A stretch of DNA of 53,133 nucleotides, from positions 1 through 53,133 of the forward strand of contig JAAHFX010000017.1 of NCBI GenBank assembly GCA_010672785.1, read 5' to 3'. The notes under the pieces are model-generated. The model was not told where the DNA came from. It saw nothing but the letters and a program-made list of their open reading frames with translations, and did no database searches. A program made the translations under genes and the position numbers. Source of the stretch: Sphaerospermopsis sp. SIO1G1 (lineage in GTDB: Bacteria; Cyanobacteriota; Cyanobacteriia; Cyanobacteriales; Nostocaceae). Numbering within the stretch: the stretch's first letter is position 1; every line of letters begins with the position of its first letter. This document shows, one piece after another, positions 36,647-45,257 of this stretch.

Positions 36647-38080
36647 ATGTTTTATAAACAAATTCTTTTTAACAGTTTTTTACAATCTACCTATTCACCA
36701 AAAGACAGGTCTGCACAAGCCTGGAGCATAATTTTAGGATTTATTTTACTCACAATTACTTGCTATTTTGGTGGTGCTGCTTCTCTATTAAGAATCATCT
36801 TTCCGGCAACATCTTTGTTAGTAGGAATCTTTTTATATTTACGTCATCCCATCCTTTACATTGGTTTCACTTGGTGGATTTGGTTTCTCACACCCTTAAT
36901 CGCTCGTTTAGTTGATTATCGCATTGGTTGGGACCCCACCCGCCAGATTCTTCTTGCTCCTTATTTAGTCGTTTTTATCACACTCGCCACATTTTTAAAA
37001 CATCTACCTAGTGCCATTCATAAGGGAGGATTACCTTTTGTTTTAGCTTTTATTGGAGTAGTCTATGGTTTCTTAGTCGGCTTAATTTTTAATCAACCCA
37101 TTCCAGTCATACGTGGTTTATTAGATTGGATGAGTCCGATTATTTTCTCATTTCATTTATTTATGAATTGGCGAGATTATCCAAGTTATCGTCAACATAT
37201 TCAACGTGTATTTATCTGGTCAGTTTTAATTTTAGGGATTTATGGAATTATCCAATTTGTAGTTGCTCCTGAATGGGATAAATACTGGTTAATAGAATCA
37301 AAAATGTTTACCAGTGCCGGAGATCCTGTACCATTTGGAATTAGAGTTTGGAGTACATTACACTCACCTGGTCCTTTTGGTACAGTGATGCAAACAGGTT
37401 TACTATTATTATTTAGTGCCTCTGGCCCATTAATTTTTCCAGCTTCAGCCGTTGGTTATTTATCATTTTTACTTTCCCAAGTAAGAACAAGTTGGGGTGG
37501 TTGGATGTTGGGAATAATTATAATTTTTACTTCCGTTAAAGCTCAACTACAAATGCGGCTAATTATCATCATTTTAGTCATGGCTACGTGTGTGATTCCC
37601 CTAACAACTATTGAGCCTATTTCTGAAGTAGTAACTGCGAGATTAGAAACTCTTTCTAACATAGAAGAAGACGGCAGTTTTAAAGATAGGTCAAAAACCT
37701 ATAATCGCAATCTTGATTTAGCCCTTTCCACCGGTCTTGGTAATGGTTTAGGTAATATTTGGAAAGTCAACGAAGAAACTGGACAAATTGAAGTTATAGT
37801 CCTTGATAGTGGCATTCTTGATATGTTTTTTACCTTGGGTTGGTTCGGGGCGATTCCTTATGTTGGTGGTTTATTATTGATGTTAATTAGTATTAGTAGA
37901 TATACAGAAGGAAAATTTGATAGTTTTGTAAGTACAGCCCGTGCTATTGGGATTAGTTCCTGCGCTCAGTTAATTATTTACAGTGGGATGTTAAGTGTAG
38001 CAGGTATGATTATGTGGGGGTTTATGGCAATGGCAATGGCAGCACATAAATACTATCGTCATCAATCAATCAAGGGATAA
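36647..38080 (+). CDS. O-antigen ligase/polymerase-like membrane protein (Wzy/ExoQ type)
   Basis: 477 aa, strongly hydrophobic, with about ten to twelve predicted transmembrane helices. A large non-membrane loop (about 325-385) contains RSKTYNRNLDLALSTGLGNGLGN, the pattern seen in the periplasmic loop of Wzy_C proteins. A short RTSWGGWMLG motif precedes it (about 283-292). Such proteins polymerise lipid-linked repeat units, or ligate them, on the outer side of the inner membrane. With the BY-kinase it would set chain length of the heterocyst polysaccharide. Family call is good; polymerase versus ligase is open. Confidence 0.82.
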   Translation: MFYKQILFNSFLQSTYSPKDRSAQAWSIILGFILLTITCYFGGAASLLRIIFPATSLLVGIFLYLRHPILYIGFTWWIWFLTPLIARLVDYRIGWDPTRQILLAPYLVVFITLATFLKHLPSAIHKGGLPFVLAFIGVVYGFLVGLIFNQPIPVIRGLLDWMSPIIFSFHLFMNWRDYPSYRQHIQRVFIWSVLILGIYGIIQFVVAPEWDKYWLIESKMFTSAGDPVPFGIRVWSTLHSPGPFGTVMQTGLLLLFSASGPLIFPASAVGYLSFLLSQVRTSWGGWMLGIIIIFTSVKAQLQMRLIIIILVMATCVIPLTTIEPISEVVTARLETLSNIEEDGSFKDRSKTYNRNLDLALSTGLGNGLGNIWKVNEETGQIEVIVLDSGILDMFFTLGWFGAIPYVGGLLLMLISISRYTEGKFDSFVSTARAIGISSCAQLIIYSGMLSVAGMIMWGFMAMAMAAHKYYRHQSIKG

Positions 38081-38193
38081 GTTGTTGTACATTTAAGGTA
38101 TACAAAAGGGAGTTTCAAGTCTATTTCTCTGAACACCATCATATTCAATCTAGTGGCACAGTAGTTTAATTGCAAAATCTATCTACTTATAGA

Positions 38194-38248
38194 CCCGACT
38201 TATTTTATGATTATATTCATATATTGTGCATTGATCATCAAAGTCGGG
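38194..38248. repeat. CCCGACTT/AAGTCGGG inverted repeat
   Basis: Perfect 8-bp arms with a 39-nt AT-rich loop; related to the arms at 3468-3513, so probably a dispersed palindromic element. Confidence 0.55.
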
Positions 38249-38327
38249 CATCTAATTAATATTGAATAGTTAGGAATCTAGATATTGTTCAATCAGAAAT
38301 GAGTAGAGAGATGAGAATACCAAAGAT

Positions 38328-38364
38328 AAAAAATCCCGGTTGCTTCAGGAATTTGGGATTTTTT
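38328..38364 (+). terminator. Rho-independent-like terminator
   Basis: AAAAATCCC pairs with GGGATTTTT around a short loop, with T-rich 3' side. It may serve either strand because of the A-run and T-run on both sides. Confidence 0.65.
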
Positions 38365-38461
38365 AGTATTATGCTATATAATGTCTTTAGATTTTATTAA
38401 TAAAGTTGATTTTATTAAACAAAATATATCGTAATCCATTTTTTCTATGTATGAGGGAATC

Positions 38462-39355
38462 ATGAATCAAATTAACCAGGTTGCGGTAATTGGGGGAAGT
38501 CATGGTAATGAATTAATTGGTGTTTATCTAGTCAAAAAATTCCAAAAATATCCAGACTTAATCAAAAGAACAAGTTTTAAAACCTTATCTTTATTAGGTA
38601 ATCCTCAAGCTATTAATGCAGGGAGGAGATATATTGATAGAGATTTAAACCGTTGTTTTCTTCCTAGTAATCTACCAACTTCAGAAATGTCCAACTATGA
38701 AGAGTTAAGAGCAAGGGAAATTCAAAATTTTTTGCAAACATCAAACCAAAATCTTGTAGATGTTATTATTGACTTACATACCACCACTGCTAATATGGGA
38801 ATTTGCCTAATTTTTGGGAATATGCACCCAATTTTACTCAATTTAGCTGCCTATTTAAGTAGTATTAATCCCTTGGTGAAAGTATATATTCATGAGCAAC
38901 CCAGAAATAGTGGTTTTTTACGTTCCTTGAGTGAATTAGGTTTTGCTATAGAAGTTGGTGCAATTGCTCAAGGTATTTTAGATGCAGAATTATTCCAGCA
39001 AACAGAGAAAATTGTTTATGCTGCGTTAGATTTTTTAGAAAGTTTTAATCAAGGTAAAAATATCTGCACAACTAATAGTCTCACGATTTATAAATCTATT
39101 AATGCAGTAGATTATCCCAGAGATAAAAATGGAGAAATTCAAGCTATGATTCATCCACAACTGCAATTTAAAGACTATCAACCACTGTACCCTGGTGATC
39201 CTATATTCTTGACTTTGGAAGGCAAAAAAATTTCTTATGAGGGAAAATCAATAGTATATCCTATTTTCATTAATGAAGCGGCTTATTATGAAAAAGGAAT
39301 TGCTATGTATTTTAGTTACAAACAGGAAATTGAACTATCATCTTCATCTCTGTAA
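38462..39355 (+). CDS. Aspartoacylase family protein (AspA/AstE metallo-hydrolase)
   Basis: 297 aa from the preferred ATG at 38462 (a start 15 bases earlier is possible). GGSHGNE near the N-terminus supplies the zinc-binding His and Glu; DRDLNRCF and DLHTTTANMG (third zinc ligand region) follow, as does AIEVGAIAQG. The family hydrolyses N-acyl-aspartate or related amides. GAGG stands five bases before the ATG at 38462. It is flanked by a terminator upstream and MITE copy C downstream, and is probably not part of polysaccharide synthesis. Substrate in cyanobacteria is not known. Confidence 0.88.
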   Translation: MNQINQVAVIGGSHGNELIGVYLVKKFQKYPDLIKRTSFKTLSLLGNPQAINAGRRYIDRDLNRCFLPSNLPTSEMSNYEELRAREIQNFLQTSNQNLVDVIIDLHTTTANMGICLIFGNMHPILLNLAAYLSSINPLVKVYIHEQPRNSGFLRSLSELGFAIEVGAIAQGILDAELFQQTEKIVYAALDFLESFNQGKNICTTNSLTIYKSINAVDYPRDKNGEIQAMIHPQLQFKDYQPLYPGDPIFLTLEGKKISYEGKSIVYPIFINEAAYYEKGIAMYFSYKQEIELSSSSL

Positions 39356-39366
39356 ACTCCTCATTA

Positions 39367-39441
39367 TACAGCACTTTCCAGTATCATGAGGTACATTTTT
39401 GGCAGGCAAGATGCCCACCCCACAAGAGTTTCATGATTATT
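39367..39441 (+). mobile_element. MITE-like element, partial copy C
   Basis: The left half of the 109-bp element is recognisable (TACAGCACTTTCC, then TGAGGTACA, then GGCAAGATGCCCACCCCACA and AGAGTTTCATGATTATT), but the right terminal repeat is missing. The core differs from copies A and B and matches the GH116 fragment at 4090-4116. Confidence 0.7.
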
Positions 39442-39513
39442 ATTCACTCTTACCTGTTACCTCTTCTAAATATAAAATTTATTTTGTACGAAGACTTATG
39501 AATGTATTTTTCA

Positions 39514-41724
39514 TTAAATTGGTAAGCGATAAACTAGCACTTTACCTTTCCAATTTTCTTCTACAAATACTAAATATTCACCATTTTTACGGCGAAAAGC
39601 ACGGATACCATAAGGAATATCAACCCAACCACTTTCTTCACCTACTTCTACACCAGGCCCAAACTTATATACAAGTTTTCCAGTAGAAGCTTTATAAACA
39701 TAAACCTCGGCAGTTTTAACGGTGACAGCAAAGACATAATCTCCTGCTACACTCATAGCTGCGGTGGTAATTTCTCGCTTACCAGTGGTGTCATGGGGAA
39801 CTACAGTTCGCCATTTAGGAGTACGATTTCCTTGACTCCAATTATCAAATCTAGCAATTTCTGATCCGATAACTTTAGCATCATCACCGACAGAAGGATG
39901 TTCAGCAGTAAAACCTGATAAATACATAGTATCTGTTTCCGGAAAATATTCAATTCTTCGCAAATCACTAAAGATACCAGGAGTCATTTCTTTCTGCATA
40001 GAACGGTAGGTATAAATCGGATTTCCTTTTTGATCTAAACCCTGTAAAGGATAATGACGAATACCATCTTTTGTGCGTAAAGTTTTCCAAACATCACCTT
40101 TACTATCTACCCACCAACCACCTATATAAGGATAATCTTTGCTACTATCATATTCATTTTGATCAAATTTACCATTACCATTTTGATCTCGCCAAATCCA
40201 TTCCCCTTGAGATGGTTGATAAGGTGGCCAATTACCATTAATTGACTTACCTTGATCATTTGTACCTACAAACATTCCCGCTGGAATTGCAATTTTACCA
40301 TCAGTTTTTGGTTGAAAACGATATATTTGTAATTTGCTGCCAAACATATCTGTTAAAAATAAAAATGGTTGACCTTGAATACGACGGAAAATAGTTCCAT
40401 CAGATATAATATGTAAGCGTGGATCTTGAGGATATTTAAAAGGATTTAAAGTATAGGCTTGATAAGTCCATTGTTTACCGGCTGGTTTACTATAATCCAT
40501 CAAATATTGTTCATGTTTAGTGAACAATTTAATCCCATCACTTTGAGGATCAGTATCAGCATTATCCATAAATGTGAGACCGAGTAATTGCCATTTTAAT
40601 TTGCCTGATGCAGTGAATTTTCTTAAATCTGTTCCTGATGTATTAAAGCCATTATTATTAATATATATATTTCCTTGATTATCTGATCCTACTGCGGTTA
40701 TACCGTACAGCTTTAACTTTCCTACTTCTCCAGGAATGCCGCTATAAATACCATTTTTTACACCAAAGCTACGGACTTTTTGGGGATTTTTATTTTTAAT
40801 ATTGTAAATAATTACCTGTTGGCGAATACCATTATCAGCGACTAATAATTTATCTTGTTGATAGCTAGAAATAGCTGTAGGATCAACAACATCTACAATT
40901 GCTTGTGGTAATTTTTTACCATTTTGATTATAGTGTACTACTTTACCGTATTTACGACTGGTTTTATTTTCAATAATCCATAGATTTTTTAAGCTGTCAA
41001 TAACTATCCCCCCAGGATTAGTAACATAAAAACTATTTATTTTTGCCATTGTTTCTGTATTAAATACACTCACAATGTTAGCTTCAGCATTGCTGACAAA
41101 TAATTTATTTCCTATAGTTGCTAAACCCGTGACTGGCGATTTTTTACTAATAATTAACATACTTTTATCCCAGCCATTTCCATTCGGAAAAGGTACAGGT
41201 TCTCCCGCCAAATTATAACGTCTCACACAGTACCAAGTTTCACCATCAGGAGGATAACCTTTTTCTTTACTCATTCCTCCCTGACTCATAGCAAGATAAA
41301 TATATTTACTATTAGCTGTCACCGCTTTTCCTCCTAAACGATGCCAACCATGAGTATCTTTTAAAGAATTAATAATTTTTCTATTTTCATATATTCCTGC
41401 TTCTGTTCCTGCTTCATCCCATTTACTGTTAGTATAAATTCTGCCATTTTCGGTGACATACATGGCTTCTATGTTATTTTGTACTCGTAATTCTCCTTTA
41501 CCAATTGTGTTACCAACCCAAGAAGTTTGATAGGTTAATTGCGGTGGTAATTTAGCAGTTTTAGTAGTAGCCTGGTTAATTGCCATTCCTAAAAATGTCA
41601 CAACTAAAGCACAGGTAAATCCAAGTAAAATATTAAAGGCTGTTTTTTTATGCCTATATCTATTTTTTATAAGTTTATGGATGACTTGATTGAGTTGTCT
41701 TGCGATTTTAGGAAGTGGTGACAT
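39514..41724 (-). CDS. Membrane-anchored or secreted NHL/beta-propeller-like protein with EF-hand-like loop
   Basis: 736 aa. A short basic N-terminus is followed by one transmembrane or signal-anchor helix (about 29-48), then a large extracytoplasmic part. It carries repeated four-strand modules of the type NKLFVSNAEANIVSVFNTET and KNLWIIENKTSRKYGKVVHYN, typical of NHL/SMP-30-like beta-propellers. Near residue 515 a calcium-binding loop is likely (DQNGNGKFDQNE, DxNGxGxxDxNE). I do not recognise a named family. It lies convergent with the aspartoacylase gene and upstream of further glycosyltransferases, so a role at the cell surface or envelope is possible but unproven. Confidence 0.75.
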   Translation of the reverse strand: MSPLPKIARQLNQVIHKLIKNRYRHKKTAFNILLGFTCALVVTFLGMAINQATTKTAKLPPQLTYQTSWVGNTIGKGELRVQNNIEAMYVTENGRIYTNSKWDEAGTEAGIYENRKIINSLKDTHGWHRLGGKAVTANSKYIYLAMSQGGMSKEKGYPPDGETWYCVRRYNLAGEPVPFPNGNGWDKSMLIISKKSPVTGLATIGNKLFVSNAEANIVSVFNTETMAKINSFYVTNPGGIVIDSLKNLWIIENKTSRKYGKVVHYNQNGKKLPQAIVDVVDPTAISSYQQDKLLVADNGIRQQVIIYNIKNKNPQKVRSFGVKNGIYSGIPGEVGKLKLYGITAVGSDNQGNIYINNNGFNTSGTDLRKFTASGKLKWQLLGLTFMDNADTDPQSDGIKLFTKHEQYLMDYSKPAGKQWTYQAYTLNPFKYPQDPRLHIISDGTIFRRIQGQPFLFLTDMFGSKLQIYRFQPKTDGKIAIPAGMFVGTNDQGKSINGNWPPYQPSQGEWIWRDQNGNGKFDQNEYDSSKDYPYIGGWWVDSKGDVWKTLRTKDGIRHYPLQGLDQKGNPIYTYRSMQKEMTPGIFSDLRRIEYFPETDTMYLSGFTAEHPSVGDDAKVIGSEIARFDNWSQGNRTPKWRTVVPHDTTGKREITTAAMSVAGDYVFAVTVKTAEVYVYKASTGKLVYKFGPGVEVGEESGWVDIPYGIRAFRRKNGEYLVFVEENWKGKVLVYRLPI

Positions 41725-42201
41725 AAGTTTATTTTTATATTTTTATACTCAATGAATATTGTGAAAATGTTACAAGTTAATTCCATGCTTTTGAACTAAA
41801 AATAAAATAACAAACATTAAGATTAAATGTCACTTGTTTTCACTAAAGCTTTATGCAAAAAATATATTTTTCATATTCAATTACTAGTATCAATGTTGAT
41901 ATATTTTGAGGATATATCTATTATAATTTTAGTTTTTTATGATACCTGTATAATCGAAATTAAATTTTATTGGTGGATGAAAAGTAACAGAATCAATCAG
42001 AATATAATATTTCAATGTATGAGAACTGTTAAAAGATTAACTCATATGTATCAGTGAACTTCCTACATAGAAATAAGATATTTTTAAAAATTGACGGATT
42101 TATATGTTTATTTCTGAATTCAAAAATTAGTTATTAACTATTTTCAGGACTGCTAAGGAGTAATAAAAAAATTAATATGTCTAATATTAGGAGATAATTA
42201 A
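41725..42201. other. Divergent intergenic region
   Basis: 477 bp between the minus-strand propeller gene and the plus-strand GT4 gene; it should contain both promoters. A 76-codon AT-rich ORF at 41827-42057 has no family features or ribosome site and is not supported. AGGAGA at 42189-42194 serves the downstream GTG start. Confidence 0.55.
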
Positions 42202-43377
42202 GTGTCAGAAAATCATCAAAATTTTTCCTCTGATTCTGCATCCATTCTTACAGTAGGAACAGGTTGGTTTCCGCAAACACCAGGAGGTTTAGAAAGATAT
42301 ATTTATGAACTTACCCATAAACTATCATTGAATAATGATTCAATAGAACTATGTGGTGTTGGTTTACCTGAAATTCACAATACACCTGTAAAATTACATA
42401 ATTTAGCATCTCCAAATAGACCGATTTGGCAAAGATTATGGGCTATTAGGAGAAACTTTAGCAATATAAATTTAGAGCAAATTGATGCTATTAATTTACA
42501 CTTTGCTCTATATAGTTTTCCTATTTTAGACTTATTACCTAAACAAATACCGATTACTTTTAATTTTCATGGCCCCTGGGCTGGTGAAAGTCAAGAAGAA
42601 TTTGTCACCAAGAAATTTAATTTCTGGATTAAAAAATATTTAATCGAAAAAAAAACTTATGAAAGATGTGATAATTTTATTGTTCTTAGTCAAGCTTTTG
42701 GGAACATTTTACATGAACAATATCAAATTCCTTGGAAAAAAATATATCTCATTCCCGGTGGTGTAAATATTGATAAATTTGATAATAATTTATCTCGATT
42801 AGATGCAAGAAATAAGTTAAATTGGCCTACGAATAGACCAATATTATTTACCTCTCGACGTTTAGTTCATCGTGTAGGAATTGATAAACTATTAACAGCA
42901 TTAGCCAATATTAAACCCACAATTCCTGATATTTGGTTAGCTGTTGCTGGACGTGGACATATTCAAAATTTACTAGAACAGCAAGTACAAGAATTAGGTC
43001 TAATAAATAATGTTAAATTCTTAGGTTTTCTCCCTGATGAAGATTTACCAATAGCTTATCAAGCAGCAGATTTAACAATTATGCCTAGTCAATCTTTTGA
43101 AGGGTTTGGATTAGCAATTGTGGAATCTTTAGCCTGTGGAACTCCAGTTTTATGTACACCTGTGGGTGGAATGCCGGAAATTTTACAAAGATTTTCTCCA
43201 GGGTTAATTACTGATGATATTACTGTGCAAAGTATAACGGATCAGTTATTACAAATAATGTTAGGAAAAATTACTTTACCCACTAGAGAGGAATGTCGTA
43301 ATTATGCAGTTCAAAATTATAACTGGAATCACATTTCTCAATTAGTAAGAAGGGTGATTTTAGCTGCAAAAGATTGA
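42202..43377 (+). CDS. Glycosyltransferase family 4
   Basis: 391 aa, GT-B fold. VGTGWFPQTPGGLERYIYELTHKL opens the acceptor domain; IPGGVNIDKFDNN, FTSRRLVHRVGIDKLL, VAGRGHIQNLLEQQ, FLGFLPDEDLPIAYQAADL and the E-x7-E loop EGFGLAIVESLACGTPVLC mark the donor side. Start is GTG at 42202, with AGGAGA about 7 bases upstream. It likely adds a hexose during exopolysaccharide synthesis. It is followed 64 bp later by another GT4 gene, with a short GCAGATGAAC-type repeat between. Confidence 0.9.
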   Translation: MSENHQNFSSDSASILTVGTGWFPQTPGGLERYIYELTHKLSLNNDSIELCGVGLPEIHNTPVKLHNLASPNRPIWQRLWAIRRNFSNINLEQIDAINLHFALYSFPILDLLPKQIPITFNFHGPWAGESQEEFVTKKFNFWIKKYLIEKKTYERCDNFIVLSQAFGNILHEQYQIPWKKIYLIPGGVNIDKFDNNLSRLDARNKLNWPTNRPILFTSRRLVHRVGIDKLLTALANIKPTIPDIWLAVAGRGHIQNLLEQQVQELGLINNVKFLGFLPDEDLPIAYQAADLTIMPSQSFEGFGLAIVESLACGTPVLCTPVGGMPEILQRFSPGLITDDITVQSITDQLLQIMLGKITLPTREECRNYAVQNYNWNHISQLVRRVILAAKD

Positions 43378-43384
43378 TTTCAGG

Positions 43385-43416
43385 AACGCAGATGAACGCA
43401 GATAGACGCAGATGGA
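43385..43416 (+). repeat. ACGCAGATGA-type dispersed repeat
   Basis: Three copies of (G)ACGCAGAT(GA) between two glycosyltransferase genes. It belongs to the same kind of short repeat that appears inside the GH116 and ileS genes. Confidence 0.7.
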
Positions 43417-43441
43417 AGAAGATAATTATTTGGGATAATTT

Positions 43442-44590
43442 ATGAAGGTTTTATTTTTGGATCAAAGTGGTAAACCAGGTGGTGCTGAGTTATGTTTGTT
43501 GGATATTGTCAAACCTTTTGCAAATACTTCTTTGGTGGGTTTATTTGCAGATGGTGATTTTAGGAAGTTATTGGAAATCAATCATATTCCAGTGGAGGTT
43601 TTAACAACTCAAGCTATTAAAGTTAGTAAAGAAAGTGGTTTATTTTCAGCGTTTGCTAGTTTAGGTCAAATTGTACCTTTAATTTATCAAGTTGTGAAAA
43701 TTGCCAGGAAATATGATCTCATTTATGCAAATACCCAAAAAGCTTTAGTTGTAGGTTCTTTAGCTAGTTTTATTTCAGGTGTTCCGTTAGTTTATCATTT
43801 ACATGATATTCTGTCTTTGGAACATTTTAGTAAGACTAATTTACGGGTTGCTATTACTTTAATTAATAAGTTTGCATCTTTAGTAATTGCTAATTCTCAA
43901 GCTAGTAAAACTGCATTTATTCAAGCTGGAGGAAAAGCAGATATTACCCACGTTGTTTATAATGGGTTTGCACCGGAAAATTATCAAGTTGATGAAATCG
44001 AAGTTATCAAAATTAGAGAAGCATTAGAAATCAATGATCAATTTGTAGTCGGACATTTTAGTCGTCTTTCTCCGTGGAAAGGACAACATATTTTAATTGA
44101 TGCTTTAGGAAGATGTCCTGAAAATGTGACGGTAATTTTGGTGGGTGATGCTTTATTTGGGGAAGATGAATATGTAAAACAATTACATCAACAAGTAAAG
44201 AGTTTAGGTTTAGAAAACCGGGTGAAGTTTTTAGGTTTCCGTGATGATATTCCTGAATTAATGTCAGTTTGTAATTTAGTTGCACATACTTCCATCGCAC
44301 CTGAACCTTTTGGAAGGGTAATTGTGGAAGCGATGTTATGTGCTAAACCTGTGGTTGCTGCTAAAGCTGGGGGTGCTGTGGAATTAGTTGAAGATGGGAT
44401 CAATGGTTTTTTGGTTACACCTAATAATTGCCAAGAATTAGCGCAGGTAATTAATAATTGTATTGATGGTAAAGTGAATATTTCAGAGATTGCTAATCAT
44501 GCTAGAATGAATGCTAGTCATAGATTTAATGTAGATTTTATTAATTATAAAATTCAAGATTTATTGAAGTCTGTTGTTTTTAAAAACTAA
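43442..44590 (+). CDS. Glycosyltransferase family 4
   Basis: 382 aa, GT-B fold. The N-terminus MKVLFLDQSGKPGGAELCLLDIV is typical of GT4 acceptor domains. The donor side shows VIANSQASKTAFIQAGG, VVYNGFAPENYQ, FSRLSPWKGQHILIDAL, FLGFRDDIPELMSVC and EPFGRVIVEAMLCAKPVVA. It is probably co-transcribed with the previous GT4 gene. It ends 5 bp from the converging Uma2 gene, marking the right border of the polysaccharide island. The sugar is unknown. Confidence 0.9.
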   Translation: MKVLFLDQSGKPGGAELCLLDIVKPFANTSLVGLFADGDFRKLLEINHIPVEVLTTQAIKVSKESGLFSAFASLGQIVPLIYQVVKIARKYDLIYANTQKALVVGSLASFISGVPLVYHLHDILSLEHFSKTNLRVAITLINKFASLVIANSQASKTAFIQAGGKADITHVVYNGFAPENYQVDEIEVIKIREALEINDQFVVGHFSRLSPWKGQHILIDALGRCPENVTVILVGDALFGEDEYVKQLHQQVKSLGLENRVKFLGFRDDIPELMSVCNLVAHTSIAPEPFGRVIVEAMLCAKPVVAAKAGGAVELVEDGINGFLVTPNNCQELAQVINNCIDGKVNISEIANHARMNASHRFNVDFINYKIQDLLKSVVFKN

Positions 44591-44595
44591 ATCAA

Positions 44596-45192
44596 TTACC
44601 AAATTTCTGTTAAATCTAAAATAAATCCTGGCAGAATATCTTCACCATTTAATGTTTGAGGATGATCTAATTCTTCTACATTTTTACCAGGACGATAAAT
44701 ATATACTTTCTGTTGTTTTCTATCAATTAACCAAGCTAATTTAACACCGTTAGCTATATATTTTACCATCTTTTCTTGTAATTTTTTTAGACTATCATTC
44801 GGTGAACGTAGTTCAATTACAAAGTCAGGTGGAATGGGAGCAAATTTTTCTTGTTGTTCGGGTGTTAAACTTTCCCACCGTTCTTTTTTTACCCAAGCAA
44901 CATCAGGAGAAACATCTTCTCCATTAGGTAATTTAAAACCAGTGGAAGAATCAAAACCTTTACCTAATTTGGTTTTTTTATTCCAAATTCCTAATTCTAC
45001 AACAATATCAAAATTACAATTTCCTGTATCGCTACCTGTTGGTGGCATAATTATTAATTCCCCTGATGCTGTGCGTTCAAATCTTAAATCTCGGTTATTT
45101 TGACAAAGTTCTAAAAATTGATCATCCGTTAAATTAAGGTTTAATGTTAATTGCGGAAGTAAAGTTGTTATTGCATTATTCATAATATTCAC
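44596..45192 (-). CDS. Uma2 family endonuclease-like protein (DUF820)
   Basis: 198 aa, the standard Uma2 length. The PD-(D/E)xK-like core is well preserved: DVSPDVAWVKKERW, PPDFVIELRSPNDSLKKLQEKM and NGVKLAWLIDRKQQKVYIYRPG. It lacks the coiled-coil tail of the Uma2 protein at 2616-3461. Cellular role is unknown. It is on the same strand as ileS, 65 bp downstream, with a TTTAGCATTGCTAAA palindrome (45223-45237) in the gap. Confidence 0.9.
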   Translation of the reverse strand: MNIMNNAITTLLPQLTLNLNLTDDQFLELCQNNRDLRFERTASGELIIMPPTGSDTGNCNFDIVVELGIWNKKTKLGKGFDSSTGFKLPNGEDVSPDVAWVKKERWESLTPEQQEKFAPIPPDFVIELRSPNDSLKKLQEKMVKYIANGVKLAWLIDRKQQKVYIYRPGKNVEELDHPQTLNGEDILPGFILDLTEIW

Positions 45193-45212
45193 CTCAAAAG
45201 AAAACTGAATTT

Positions 45213-45244
45213 TTAGTAAGGATTTAGCATTGCTAAACCCCTAC
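45213..45244. repeat. Short palindromic dispersed repeat between ileS and Uma2
   Basis: The palindrome TTTAGCATTGCTAAA (45223-45237) is flanked by TAAGGA and CCCCTAC. This is a familiar small intergenic element in Nostocales, and may act as a terminator for ileS. Confidence 0.55.
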
Positions 45245-45257
45245 ATCTGACTAATTT

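Larger units (their letters stand above)
38081..38446. other. Intergenic region with two hairpins
   Basis: 366 bp, no gene. It contains a CCCGACTT/AAGTCGGG long-loop hairpin (38194-38248) and an A/T-flanked terminator-like hairpin (38328-38364). It separates the core HEP-like genes from the aspartoacylase gene. Confidence 0.6.

Noticed and set aside
41827..42057. 76-codon ORF in the divergent gap before the GT4 gene
   Set aside because: AT-rich, hydrophobic chance composition; no ribosome site or family match.
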